Shown here piece after piece: positions 1-7,383 of a DNA stretch of 54,582 bases (the first letter of the stretch is position 1; each line of letters begins with the position of its first letter). Under the pieces are notes generated by a model. It was not told the DNA's origin. It worked only from the letters and a program-made list of their open reading frames with translations, and did no database searches. The stretch is taken from the NCBI GenBank assembly GCA_018883725.1, contig JAHLFN010000081.1, forward strand, positions 1 through 54,582, written 5' to 3'. Made by a program: the position numbers and the translations under genes. Source of the stretch: Candidatus Fusobacterium pullicola (GTDB lineage: Bacteria; Fusobacteriota; Fusobacteriia; Fusobacteriales; Fusobacteriaceae).

Positions 1-189
1 GAGATAGAGAGAGTAAAAAGTAGGGGAAGATTTACAGTTACAATGGAGAATGAACTGGATAACCTATTGATTTACTATAAATTAAGAGGAGAAAATATAT
101 TAAATATTTTAAAAAAATATAGAGATATAGAGATAAAGGATAAGAGAGAGAGTAAAAGAATTTTAGAGGAGATTAGAGAGAGAATATGA
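1..189 (+). CDS. C-terminal end of an unidentified protein (partial)
   Basis: An open frame enters from the left edge and ends at the TGA at 187-189, giving the last 62 residues of a longer protein. The tail is rich in Lys, Arg, Glu and Ile and looks helical. I do not recognise the family. Its stop overlaps the ATG of the next gene (ATGA at 186-189), so the two are probably translationally coupled and in one operon. Confidence 0.6.
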   Translation, partial: EIERVKSRGRFTVTMENELDNLLIYYKLRGENILNILKKYRDIEIKDKRESKRILEEIRERI

Positions 190-842
190 GAGAGAATAAT
201 GAATTTGAAATAATAGATACAGCTGGATTTGATGCTATAGAGAATAGATTTAAGAAACTTTATCCAAAACAAGATGAACTTCATTTCCATACACAACTTT
301 CATCTAGATTGGGTGGAGATGATCCATTAGATGGAATAAGTATCTTTAGAGGTGATGGATATTATCACTTTGTTACTTTTGGATTTAGTGAACTTTATGA
401 AAAAGAAAGTGATGATATGGAGTATAGTGGTTATGGCTTTGAACTTACTTTTAAATTAAAGATGACTGAAGAGCAAAAAAAGAGAAAGAAAAAGGATTTA
501 GATGCAAAGGATAAAGAGTTAAAAAATATCTGTTCTATTTTTCAAGAATTAGCAAGATATGTATTTGAAACAGGAGAGATATTCCAAGCAAATGAGTATA
601 TTTGGACTGGGCAGAAAGAGGGAATAGATGCCAATAAAAAATCTAAGATAACAGGTTTTATAACTACTATGGATATAGCTGGAGAGATATCTACACCAAA
701 TGGAAAGGTTCAATTTATAGAGCTAGTAGGAGCTACTGATAAAGAGTTAAAAAGTATTGATAGTGGTAAATTAAAAGTAGAAGAACTATTGAAAAAATTA
801 AAAACTGATGTTACAGATTACAACAGAAAAGAGATAGTATAG
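186..842 (+). CDS. SUFU (suppressor of fused) domain protein
   Basis: This 218-residue protein resembles the bacterial suppressor-of-fused family. After about 30 residues it has the typical stretch with LDGISIFRGDGYYHFVTFGF (residues 50-69), followed by a segment ending GYGFELTFKL that forms the family's conserved core. It has no signal peptide or membrane segment and should be cytosolic. In bacteria SUFU proteins are best known as presumed immunity or accessory proteins of polymorphic toxin systems, but many stand alone with unknown function. The ATG at 186 overlaps the stop of the upstream partial gene by four bases. No toxin is visible inside the window, so an immunity role is only a possibility. 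Confidence 0.75.
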   Translation: MRENNEFEIIDTAGFDAIENRFKKLYPKQDELHFHTQLSSRLGGDDPLDGISIFRGDGYYHFVTFGFSELYEKESDDMEYSGYGFELTFKLKMTEEQKKRKKKDLDAKDKELKNICSIFQELARYVFETGEIFQANEYIWTGQKEGIDANKKSKITGFITTMDIAGEISTPNGKVQFIELVGATDKELKSIDSGKLKVEELLKKLKTDVTDYNRKEIV

Positions 843-860
843 AAAGGAAAATTTTAATAG

Positions 861-1856
861 ATGGATTTATTAAATAGAAGTTTCTCTCATATATATATTG
901 AAAGGGAAGCAAAAAAGTATCTTGAGAGTAAGCAGATAATAGAAAAATTTCCAAAGGCTCAAATAGTTGAAATTGAAGATTATAAAGAAGTTTTTTCTAG
1001 AAATAATCAAAATTTTTCATTACAGAAAAAGACACCTAAATTGATATTGGCAGTAAAGAAAGAGAATTATCTCTATGAAGGAGCAAAGGTGTGTGAAAGT
1101 TTTGGAAATGAAAATTTTTATTACTCTTCATCTATTTTAAACTGTATCTACGATTGTGAATACTGCTATCTTCAGGGGGTATATTCATCTGGAAACATAG
1201 TTATATTTGTAAATCTTGAGGATATGTTCCGAGAAATAGAAGAGATATTAAAGAGTAAATCTATGTATATATGTATCTCCTATGATACAGATTTGATGGC
1301 TCTTGAAGAGATAACAGGGTTTGTGAAAAGATGGTATGAGTTTGTAGATAAATATAAAAATTTGAAGATAGAGCTTCGTACAAAAAGTGCCAGTATAAAG
1401 GTATTTCAGAACTTGAAACCAAATCCTAATTTTATAATAGCTTGGACTATATCTCCTAAAGAGTTTGCTCAAAAACATGAAAGAGGAGCTGTATCTTTTG
1501 ATATGAGAATAAAGGTAGCTAAGAGTTTAATAGAGAGTGGTTGGAATATAAGGGTATGCTTTGACCCTATGATAAAAATAGAAAATTTTAATCAAATATA
1601 TGGAGAGATGGTAAGAGATACATTCAAAGAGATTGATAGTTCAAAGGTGTTAGATGTAAGTATTGGAACTTTTAGAATATCTAAAGAGTATATGAAAAGA
1701 ATGAAAAATAATAGAAAGAACTCGATTATTTTAAATTATCCATTCCAATGTCAAGAGGGAGTGTATACTTACTCGGCAGAGGAAAATGAAAAAATGCTAA
1801 ATTTTATGAAAAACTTGATATTGGAGTATGTAGAGGAGAAAAAAATATTTATATAG
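861..1856 (+). CDS. Spore photoproduct lyase-like radical SAM protein
   Basis: The 331-residue protein aligns by eye along its whole length with spore photoproduct lyase (SplB), the radical SAM enzyme that repairs thymine dimers in spore DNA. It has the SPL-type CX3CX2C cluster motif at Cys95, Cys99 and Cys102 followed by YLQ. Downstream it has a TKS/TKF-like strand, a WTISP segment matching the family's SINAD region, and a motif resembling GFIVAPI. In B. subtilis SPL the hydrogen-donor Cys141 sits in the sequence FEASCTSD; here the matching stretch is ICISYDTD with Tyr at residue 141. The host is not expected to form spores, so a canonical spore repair role is doubtful. It lies 10 bp before an SDR gene and is probably cotranscribed with it. 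Confidence 0.8.
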   Translation: MDLLNRSFSHIYIEREAKKYLESKQIIEKFPKAQIVEIEDYKEVFSRNNQNFSLQKKTPKLILAVKKENYLYEGAKVCESFGNENFYYSSSILNCIYDCEYCYLQGVYSSGNIVIFVNLEDMFREIEEILKSKSMYICISYDTDLMALEEITGFVKRWYEFVDKYKNLKIELRTKSASIKVFQNLKPNPNFIIAWTISPKEFAQKHERGAVSFDMRIKVAKSLIESGWNIRVCFDPMIKIENFNQIYGEMVRDTFKEIDSSKVLDVSIGTFRISKEYMKRMKNNRKNSIILNYPFQCQEGVYTYSAEENEKMLNFMKNLILEYVEEKKIFI

Positions 1857-1866
1857 AGGAGAAGAG

Positions 1867-2559
1867 ATGAAAAGAGTATTGATAACAGGGGCTACCTCAG
1901 GGATAGGATTGGCTATATCAAAAAAGTTACTATCAATGGGACATGTTGTTTATGGAGTGGGAAGAGATTTCAGTAAAGTTGATATAGAGAACAATAATTT
2001 TTATACAATAGTATGTGATCTTATAAAGTATCAGAATATAGAAGAGATGGTAAAAAAATTAAAAAAAGAAGTTGAGATAGATATACTAATTAATTGTGCT
2101 GGGATTGGTTATTTTGGACCTCATGAAGAGATTAATCCAACAAAGCTCCATAAAATGATAGCTCTTAATTTAGAAGCTCCTTTAATATTAACTCAACTTT
2201 TATTGAGAGATTTGAAAAAAAGAGAGGGAGTTATTATAAACATATCTTCTATTACAGCTACTAAATCTAGTACATATGGATGTGCATATTCAGCTACTAA
2301 GGCTGGACTAGTTCATTTTTCAAAGGGATTATTTGATGAGGTAAGAAAAACAGGAGTTCAGGTCATATCAATCTTACCAGATATAACTAAAACCCCTTTT
2401 TATGATGAGTTAAACTTTAGAGAGGGAGAAGAGGAAGAAAGCTATATTCTACCAGAGTGTGTAGCTGATGCTGTAGAAAATATCCTTTCTCAAAGAAGAG
2501 GAACAGTAATTACTGAGGTAATTATTCAACCTCAAAAACATATTATAAGAAGAAAATAA
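1867..2559 (+). CDS. SDR-family NAD(P)-dependent oxidoreductase
   Basis: A 230-residue classical short-chain dehydrogenase. The N-terminus carries the Rossmann TGxxxGIG motif (TGATSGIG, residues 7-14), followed by the NCAG strand-4 motif and the catalytic Tyr-x-x-x-Lys as YSATK, with a preceding Ser in NISSIT. Its length is normal for a short oxidoreductase. There is no signal peptide, so it is cytosolic. The substrate cannot be inferred. It starts 10 bp after the SPL-like gene with its own GAGGAGA ribosome site, which suggests that the two enzymes work in one pathway or stress response. The run ends before the rubrerythrin promoter. Confidence 0.85.
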   Translation: MKRVLITGATSGIGLAISKKLLSMGHVVYGVGRDFSKVDIENNNFYTIVCDLIKYQNIEEMVKKLKKEVEIDILINCAGIGYFGPHEEINPTKLHKMIALNLEAPLILTQLLLRDLKKREGVIINISSITATKSSTYGCAYSATKAGLVHFSKGLFDEVRKTGVQVISILPDITKTPFYDELNFREGEEEESYILPECVADAVENILSQRRGTVITEVIIQPQKHIIRRK

Positions 2560-2583
2560 TATGAAAAATAATTTAAAAAAAAC

Positions 2584-2612
2584 TTGACAAAAAAGGTAAT
2601 ATATAGTATATT
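2584..2612 (+). promoter_or_regulatory. Sigma-70-type promoter of the rubrerythrin gene
   Basis: TTGACA at 2584-2589 is followed after exactly 17 bp by TATATT at 2607-2612. It lies 87 bp before the rubrerythrin start, and the leader contains the dyad listed separately. Confidence 0.8.
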
Positions 2613-2635
2613 ATTATTGTGGTAAAAATGAAATG

Positions 2636-2650
2636 ATTACAAAAAGTAAT
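2636..2650 (+). promoter_or_regulatory. Perfect dyad downstream of the rubrerythrin promoter
   Basis: ATTAC-AAAAA-GTAAT is a perfect 5+5 inverted repeat beginning about 24 bp after the -10 box, so it lies in the early transcribed region. Its position suits a repressor operator, for example for a peroxide-responsive regulator, but the sequence is not a good PerR box and the regulator is unknown. Confidence 0.35.
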
Positions 2651-2698
2651 TAAATATAGAAGTTAAAATTTTTATATGAGATTTAAGGAGGAATTAAA

Positions 2699-3256
2699 AT
2701 GGCAAAATGGAGATGTAAAGTTTGTGGAGAAATTATAACTGATGAGACTATGACTCAATGTCCTGTATGTAAGGCTGGAAAAGATAAATGGGAAGAAGTA
2801 GTAGAAGGAGCTGGAAGAGTTTGGGCTACTGAGCACAAAATCGGAGAAGGATTAGCTTGTGGAGATGCTGAAATAATCGCTGGATTAAGAGCAAACTTCG
2901 AAGGAGAGTGTACAGAAGTTGGAATGTACCTAGCAATGTCAAGAGTAGCTGACAGAGAAGGATATCCAGAAGTAGCAGAAGCTTACAAAAGAATAGCTTT
3001 CGAAGAAGCTGAGCACGCAGCTAAATTCGCAGAATTATTAGGAGAATGTGTAACTGCTTCTACTGAAGAAAACTTATCAAGAAGAGTTGAAGCTGAGTAT
3101 GGAGCAACTTCAGGAAAATTCGATATCGCTAAGAGAGCAAAACAATTAGGATTTGATGCTATCCACGATACAGTTCATGAAATGGCTAAAGACGAAGCTA
3201 GACACGGAAGAGCTTTCGCAGGATTATTAGAAAGATATTTCGGAAAAAAATTCTAA
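2699..3256 (+). CDS. Reverse rubrerythrin (N-terminal rubredoxin, C-terminal diiron domain)
   Basis: This 185-residue non-haem iron protein reduces hydrogen peroxide, and in some anaerobes oxygen, with electrons from NADH through rubredoxin-type partners. The N-terminus carries a rubredoxin domain with Cys6-x-x-Cys9 and Cys21-x-x-Cys24. A ferritin-like four-helix domain follows, with diiron ligands visible in FEGECTE, FEEAEH and KDEARH. In classical rubrerythrin the rubredoxin domain is C-terminal, so this is the reversed arrangement known from clostridia and other anaerobes. It is monocistronic, with a near-consensus promoter, a strong GGAGG site and a terminator directly downstream. The codon use (many GGA, GCT and AAC) looks like that of a highly expressed gene. 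Confidence 0.93.
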   Translation: MAKWRCKVCGEIITDETMTQCPVCKAGKDKWEEVVEGAGRVWATEHKIGEGLACGDAEIIAGLRANFEGECTEVGMYLAMSRVADREGYPEVAEAYKRIAFEEAEHAAKFAELLGECVTASTEENLSRRVEAEYGATSGKFDIAKRAKQLGFDAIHDTVHEMAKDEARHGRAFAGLLERYFGKKF

Positions 3257-3276
3257 TTAATTCATAAGTAATAAAG

Positions 3277-3309
3277 AAAAACTAGGTAGGATTCCTATCT
3301 AGTTTTTTT
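3277..3309 (+). terminator. Intrinsic terminator after rubrerythrin
   Basis: The stem has a 14-base arm at 3277-3290 and its complement at 3294-3307 with one G-U pair and a 3-base loop. It ends in a run of seven T. Confidence 0.9.
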
Positions 3310-3328
3310 ATTTTCTAGTAAAAATATA

Positions 3329-3357
3329 TTGATAAAATTAATGAGATAAAGTATAAT
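3329..3357 (+). promoter_or_regulatory. Promoter of the YfcC transporter gene
   Basis: TTGATA at 3329-3334 is followed after 17 bp by a consensus TATAAT at 3352-3357, 33 bp before the start codon. Confidence 0.75.
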
Positions 3358-3389
3358 TATAAAGTCTTAAATTAAAAAGGGAGGTAGAG

Positions 3390-4892
3390 ATGAAAAAGAA
3401 ATTTAATATGCCAGATACATATGTGATAATATTTTTTGTTGTAATTTTTGCAGCAATACTTACACATACTGTACCTGTAGGGAAATTCCAAATGGAAAAA
3501 GTAACTTACATCACTGAAACAGGAGCAGAAAAAACAAGAGTTGTTCCAGTAGCAGGAAGTTTTGCATATGAATTAAATGAACAAGGGGAACCGTTAGTAA
3601 AAGGTGTTAAATTTTTTGAGCCAGGTGGAAACGTTGGTGTAGCTAACTATGTGTTTGAAGGAATAACAAGTGGAGATAAATGGGGAACTGCTGTAGGAGT
3701 AATAGCTTTTATTCTAATAACAGGAGGAGCTTTTGGTATAATACTAAGAACTAAGGCAGTAGAAGCTGGACTATTTTCTTTAATTAAGAAAACAAAAGGA
3801 TCTGAGTATCTTCTATTACCAATAGTATTTTTCTTTTTCTCACTAGGAGGAGCAGTTTTTGGAATGGGAGAGGAAGCTATTCCATTTGCAATGGTACTAA
3901 TTCCAATAGTTATTGGAATGGGATATGATGCTATAACTGGAATTTTAATAACTTATGTTTCAACTCAAATAGGATTTGCAACTTCATGGATGAATCCTTT
4001 TAGTGTAGCTATAGCTCAAGGAGTTGCAGGAGTTCCAGTGTTATCAGGAGCAGGATTCAGAATTGCTATGTGGATATTTTTTACGGGATTAGGTATAGCA
4101 TTTACTTTAAGATATGCAAAAAGAGTAAAAGAGAATCCAGAGTCATCAATCTCTTACGAAACAGATGCGTATTATAGAAGTGAATTCAGTATTGAAGAGC
4201 ATCAAGATATGGAGTTTAAGCTAGGACATAAATTAGTATTAGCAATCGTAGTTTTAGGAATGGCATGGATAATTTATGGAGTTGTAAAATTTGGATATTT
4301 CTTACCAGAAATAGCAACTCAATTTGTAATAATGGGAGTAGCATCTGGAATTGTTGGTGTTATATTTAAACTTGATGATATGAGAATCAATGATATAGCT
4401 TCATCTTTTAGAAAAGGAGCAGAGGATTTAATAGGAGCAGCTATAGTTGTTGGAATGGCAAAAGGAATTGTATTAGTATTAGGTGGAGCAGAAGCAGGAG
4501 AGCCAAGTGTTTTAAATACAGTTCTAAATTGGGTAGCAACAGGATTAAGTGGATTACCATCAGCAATATGTGCTTGGATGATGTATATTTTCCAATCTAT
4601 ATTTAATTTCTTTGTAGTTTCTGGATCTGGACAAGCAGCTCTTACTATGCCAATAATGGCACCATTATCAGATTTAGTTGGAGTTCCAAGACAAGTTGCC
4701 GTACTTGCCTTCCAATTAGGGGATGGATTTACTAATCTAATAGTTCCAACTTCAGGTATATTAATTGCAATATTAGGAATAGCGAAATTAGATTGGATAG
4801 TTTGGGCTAAATTTCAATTAAAGTTTCAAGGAATTTTATTTTTCTTTGGTTCGTTATTTGTTATAGCTGGAGTATTAATGAATTTACAATAA
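3390..4892 (+). CDS. yfcC: YfcC-family inner-membrane transporter
   Basis: A 500-residue polytopic membrane protein of the YfcC/DcuC-like group (Pfam DcuC, IT superfamily), with about twelve hydrophobic segments. It starts directly with a transmembrane segment (residues 11-28) ending in the THTVPVGKF motif typical of YfcC proteins. The conserved GGAVFGMGEE segment and the SGSGQAALTMPIMAPL region near the C-terminus are both present; the latter is shared with DcuC-type carriers. Members are annotated as C4-dicarboxylate or basic amino acid/peptide-derived substrate carriers, and the substrate cannot be told from sequence. The gene stands alone with its own promoter and terminator. The start at 3390 follows GGGAGG at good spacing. 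Confidence 0.88.
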   Translation: MKKKFNMPDTYVIIFFVVIFAAILTHTVPVGKFQMEKVTYITETGAEKTRVVPVAGSFAYELNEQGEPLVKGVKFFEPGGNVGVANYVFEGITSGDKWGTAVGVIAFILITGGAFGIILRTKAVEAGLFSLIKKTKGSEYLLLPIVFFFFSLGGAVFGMGEEAIPFAMVLIPIVIGMGYDAITGILITYVSTQIGFATSWMNPFSVAIAQGVAGVPVLSGAGFRIAMWIFFTGLGIAFTLRYAKRVKENPESSISYETDAYYRSEFSIEEHQDMEFKLGHKLVLAIVVLGMAWIIYGVVKFGYFLPEIATQFVIMGVASGIVGVIFKLDDMRINDIASSFRKGAEDLIGAAIVVGMAKGIVLVLGGAEAGEPSVLNTVLNWVATGLSGLPSAICAWMMYIFQSIFNFFVVSGSGQAALTMPIMAPLSDLVGVPRQVAVLAFQLGDGFTNLIVPTSGILIAILGIAKLDWIVWAKFQLKFQGILFFFGSLFVIAGVLMNLQ

Positions 4893-4901
4893 TATATGAT
4901 C

Positions 4902-4940
4902 AAAGGTTATAGATTAAATTAATATCTATAGCCTTTTTTT
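4902..4940 (+). terminator. Intrinsic terminator after yfcC
   Basis: Inverted repeat 4902-4914 / 4924-4936 (13 bp, one G-U pair), running into seven T residues. Confidence 0.9.
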
Positions 4941-5035
4941 ATTATATTTTTTTATAATCTGATTTACATTTAAAAAAATGTTATAATATATCTATATGTA
5001 TACTAAATTAAGATGATATATTTGAAAAAGGGAAT

Positions 5036-5233
5036 ATGGTAGGGAAGGGGAAAGTTATGTGTATTCAAGATTATGAAAAAATAATAAAGAGATATTTAAA
5101 GAAAAAAATAGGATTTTCTTTAGCAATAATGATAAGTTTTCTCATAACTGGAGAGATAATATATGGCTCTGGAGAATATAAGAATAAAGAGAAGAATACC
5201 CAATTCTTTTTTAATTTGTTTTTAAATAATTAA
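5036..5233 (+). pseudogene. Autotransporter N-terminal remnant (signal peptide only)
   Basis: This 65-codon frame resembles the extended signal region at the start of large fusobacterial type V autotransporters. It has a short charged helix with KRYLKKKIGFSLAIMISFLI (residues 18-37) followed by a TGEIIYG cleavage-like end. After about 20 more polar residues it stops. Normal family members are one to several thousand residues long with a C-terminal beta barrel, and neither passenger nor barrel follows here. An extended -10 (TGT-TATAAT, 4979-4987) precedes it and a strong hairpin terminator follows, so the stub could still be transcribed. The true start may be the ATG at 5057. Either a decayed autotransporter or an independent small exported peptide is possible. 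Confidence 0.5.
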
Positions 5234-5234
5234 T

Positions 5235-5299
5235 AAAAAGAAGAAAATTTTACTAAAGTAAGCATCAGCTATTAACAAAGTAAAACTTTCTTCTTTTTT
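5235..5299 (+). terminator. Long hairpin terminator, possibly bidirectional
   Basis: Arms 5235-5254 and 5279-5299 pair over about 20 bp with one mismatch. A T-run ends the plus-strand copy and an A-run starts it, so it can serve both the stub at 5036-5233 and the oppositely oriented repressor gene that ends at 5336. Confidence 0.8.
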
Positions 5300-5335
5300 A
5301 TCTATAATTTTTTTAGGGTTATGAAATTTTTTATT

Positions 5336-6025
5336 TTATCTAACATCATTAATAACTTTTAAAACTTTTCCTATTACTTTGAACTCATCTTGAGGATAAA
5401 CATAGATAGGTTGATAATTAGGATTATCACTTAAAAGGGCAAAGAAATTTTTAGTAACTTTTATTCTTTTGACAAATGACTCACCATTTACTAAAAATGC
5501 ACCAACTTCTCCATCTCTTAATTCATTGCCTTGTCTACAAAGAATGATTGATTGATTTTTGATCGTAGGCTCCATTGAATCACCTTTTACATTTATAGCA
5601 AAAATATTTTCAGAATTTTTGATACCAGGTAAAGAGATATAATCTATTGGTTCTTCGTCAGTAATCATACCTATTCCAGCACTTATTCTTGAAAATAGAG
5701 GAATAAGTACATTATTATTTGAAATATCTTTAATTACTTTTCTTTTAGAAAGTTCTTTTTCATCAGATAATCTTTTTATTTCATTTAAAATAATAGCAGG
5801 AGTTCTTTCAATAGCTGCAAGATATTTTAATTTGTCACCCTCAGAAGGAGTAAGAAGTAATATTTTTACAAACTTATCTAGTATCTCTTCGCTAGGAGGA
5901 TTTTTTACCTCTCCTCTTTCAATTCCATTATAGTATGATTGGGTAATACCAGCCATTTTTGCAAATTTATTTTGACTAAATCCAAGAGCTTCTCTTCTAG
6001 TTTTTAAATAAGTTTTAAAATCCAT
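5336..6025 (-). CDS. LexA/CI-like repressor: XRE helix-turn-helix plus S24 autoprotease
   Basis: A 229-residue regulator. Residues 5-60 form an XRE/Cro helix-turn-helix (FSQNKFAKMAGITQSYYNGIERG). The C-terminal half is a peptidase S24 domain with the catalytic dyad visible as Ser150 in GDSMEPT and Lys186 in SFVKRIKV. A candidate self-cleavage bond, Ala116-Gly117, lies 34 residues before the Ser, close to the spacing in LexA. These features predict RecA-stimulated self-cleavage and derepression after DNA damage, as for LexA and phage CI. It is divergent from a small unknown gene, and the 170-bp region between them holds AT-rich palindromes that may be operators. No phage genes adjoin it. It could be the host's SOS-type regulator or a relic of a mobile element. 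Confidence 0.85.
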   Translation of the reverse strand: MDFKTYLKTRREALGFSQNKFAKMAGITQSYYNGIERGEVKNPPSEEILDKFVKILLLTPSEGDKLKYLAAIERTPAIILNEIKRLSDEKELSKRKVIKDISNNNVLIPLFSRISAGIGMITDEEPIDYISLPGIKNSENIFAINVKGDSMEPTIKNQSIILCRQGNELRDGEVGAFLVNGESFVKRIKVTKNFFALLSDNPNYQPIYVYPQDEFKVIGKVLKVINDVR

Positions 6026-6062
6026 ATCATTACCTCCTATTTATATATAATTAATTATAATA

Positions 6063-6078
6063 TATTTTTTAAAAAATA
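6063..6078 (+). promoter_or_regulatory. Palindrome in the repressor upstream region
   Basis: TATTTTTTAAAAAATA is a perfect 16-bp palindrome 38 bp upstream of the S24 repressor start. It is a plausible autoregulatory site, but such palindromes arise easily in AT-rich DNA. Confidence 0.3.
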
Positions 6079-6106
6079 GCAACAAAAAACTTTATAAAAT
6101 AAAGGG

Positions 6107-6175
6107 TTGACAAACTTAAAAAATAGATATAATATATATTTATAAATATAGTTATCTATTTGTAAATATAATATT
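6107..6175 (+). promoter_or_regulatory. Promoter and paired operator-like dyads of the small gene at 6195
   Basis: TTGACA at 6107-6112 is followed by a GATATAAT-type -10 (6126-6133) at a short 15-bp spacing, or TAATAT at 17 bp. Just downstream are a perfect palindrome TATATTTATAAATATA and a related imperfect copy, CTATTTGTAAATATA, about 20 bp apart. This is the pattern expected of tandem binding sites for the divergent XRE/S24 repressor. Confidence 0.45.
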
Positions 6176-6194
6176 TGGTGATTGGAGGTTATTT

Positions 6195-6422
6195 ATGAAA
6201 ATATTAATAAGAAATAAAAAATGGGAAACTTCTTTTGAGAAGGTTAAATTAATATGTGAAGTAACTGGTAAAAATAATATATTTAGCATAAAATTTTCTT
6301 ATAACGGAAATGAAGTAACTATACAAACAAATAATTTGGATAATACATTTAAATATCTTGAAAATATTTTTAATAGTAGTTTAGAGAATGATTCATATTT
6401 AAAAGAAAAAATGGTAATATAA
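6195..6422 (+). CDS. Small hypothetical protein divergent from the S24 repressor
   Basis: This 75-residue protein is not recognised. It has alternating polar and hydrophobic residues (ICEVTGKNNIFSIKFSYNG), suggesting a small beta-rich fold followed by a helix, and no signal peptide or membrane segment. A GGAGG site precedes the ATG at good spacing. Its promoter region contains operator-like dyads beside the LexA-like repressor, so it is probably controlled by that repressor, which would make it a damage-inducible gene. This is inferred from position only. Confidence 0.6.
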   Translation: MKILIRNKKWETSFEKVKLICEVTGKNNIFSIKFSYNGNEVTIQTNNLDNTFKYLENIFNSSLENDSYLKEKMVI

Positions 6423-6464
6423 TTATCAAAAAAGTAAAAATTATTTTGCATTTATTTTGATAAT
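6422..6464 (+). repeat. 10-bp inverted repeat overlapping the rpiR-type promoter
   Basis: ATTATCAAAA at 6422-6431 and TTTTGATAAT at 6455-6464 are exact complements separated by 23 bases. There is no T-run, so it is not a normal terminator. The right arm lies in the spacer of the next promoter, so an operator or looping site is possible. Confidence 0.4.
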
Positions 6465-6474
6465 GGACTATAAT
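6446..6474 (+). promoter_or_regulatory. Promoter of the RpiR-family regulator
   Basis: TTGCAT at 6446-6451 and TATAAT at 6469-6474 are separated by 17 bp, 45 bp before the start codon. Confidence 0.65.
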
Positions 6475-6518
6475 AAAATATAAAATAATATAATTGTATA
6501 AAAAAGAGAGGGAATTCC

Positions 6519-7370
6519 ATGAAAAAGAAAGTATTGGGATATTTAGATGAAAATTATAATTCTTTCAGTAAAAGTTTTAAAAAAATAGCTGAATATATAA
6601 AATATAATCAGAGTATAATATCTTTTATTTCAATAAATGAATTAGCAAAGGAAACAAAGACAAGTCCAGCTACAATAACAAGATTTTCTAAAAATTTAGG
6701 ATTTAAAGGTTATCCAGATTTTCAAAAAATATTTCAAAAAGAAGTAGAACAACAAACATCTTATATGAAAGGGCTAAAAAGTAGTATTACAGAGAGAGAA
6801 GATAGTAGTTCTGTATTGCAAGAGATGATAAACACTAATATAGAACTTTTACAAGAGATGGATGTTTTAGAGATAGAGAAAAGCTTAGATCAGGCTGTAG
6901 AATGGATAAAAAATAGTAGAAAACTATATATATTAGGAGCAAGAGGATCATATGCTTTAGCATATTATCTATATTTTATGCTCAAAGAATTTAGAGAAGG
7001 TGTAGAATTGATGATATCTGGAGCTTCAGATTTTACAGACAAATTACTATATACTCAACCAGAAGACTTATTATTTACAATTTCATTCCATCCATACACT
7101 AATTTTACATATCAAGTTACGGAATTTTTCAAAGAACATGGAAATAAAGTTATAACAGTTACAGATAAAAAGGATTCAACTTTAGGAAATATTTCTGACT
7201 TAGTTTTAACTACTAAAAATGGAGAGAAAGCCTATACTTTTGTACCTGGAACTGTAATAATAAATGCTTTACTTGTAAAGTTAGGGATAGAAGATAAAGA
7301 AAATACTGTTAAAAAGTTAGATAAATTAAAAGAGATCACAGATAGATTTAATATTTATTTAGATAAATAG
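6519..7370 (+). CDS. MurR/RpiR-family transcriptional regulator
   Basis: A 283-residue regulator. The N-terminal HTH_6 domain (about residues 1-77) has the family's TSPATITRFSKNLGFKGYPDFQ recognition region (residues 48-69). The C-terminal SIS phosphosugar-binding domain (about 110-255) begins ILGARGSYALAYYL and contains the FTISFHPYT-type loop. Members sense phosphosugars or amino sugars and repress or activate nearby catabolic genes. No sugar catabolic gene adjoins it: proC follows at 13 bp, so the target may lie elsewhere. An inverted repeat overlapping its promoter could be an autoregulatory site. Confidence 0.88.
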   Translation: MKKKVLGYLDENYNSFSKSFKKIAEYIKYNQSIISFISINELAKETKTSPATITRFSKNLGFKGYPDFQKIFQKEVEQQTSYMKGLKSSITEREDSSSVLQEMINTNIELLQEMDVLEIEKSLDQAVEWIKNSRKLYILGARGSYALAYYLYFMLKEFREGVELMISGASDFTDKLLYTQPEDLLFTISFHPYTNFTYQVTEFFKEHGNKVITVTDKKDSTLGNISDLVLTTKNGEKAYTFVPGTVIINALLVKLGIEDKENTVKKLDKLKEITDRFNIYLDK

Positions 7371-7383
7371 TTAGGAGTTGATT

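Noticed and set aside
2636-2650. PerR box at the rubrerythrin leader
   Set aside because: The dyad arms ATTAC/GTAAT do not fit the PerR consensus well, so it is kept only as an unassigned dyad.
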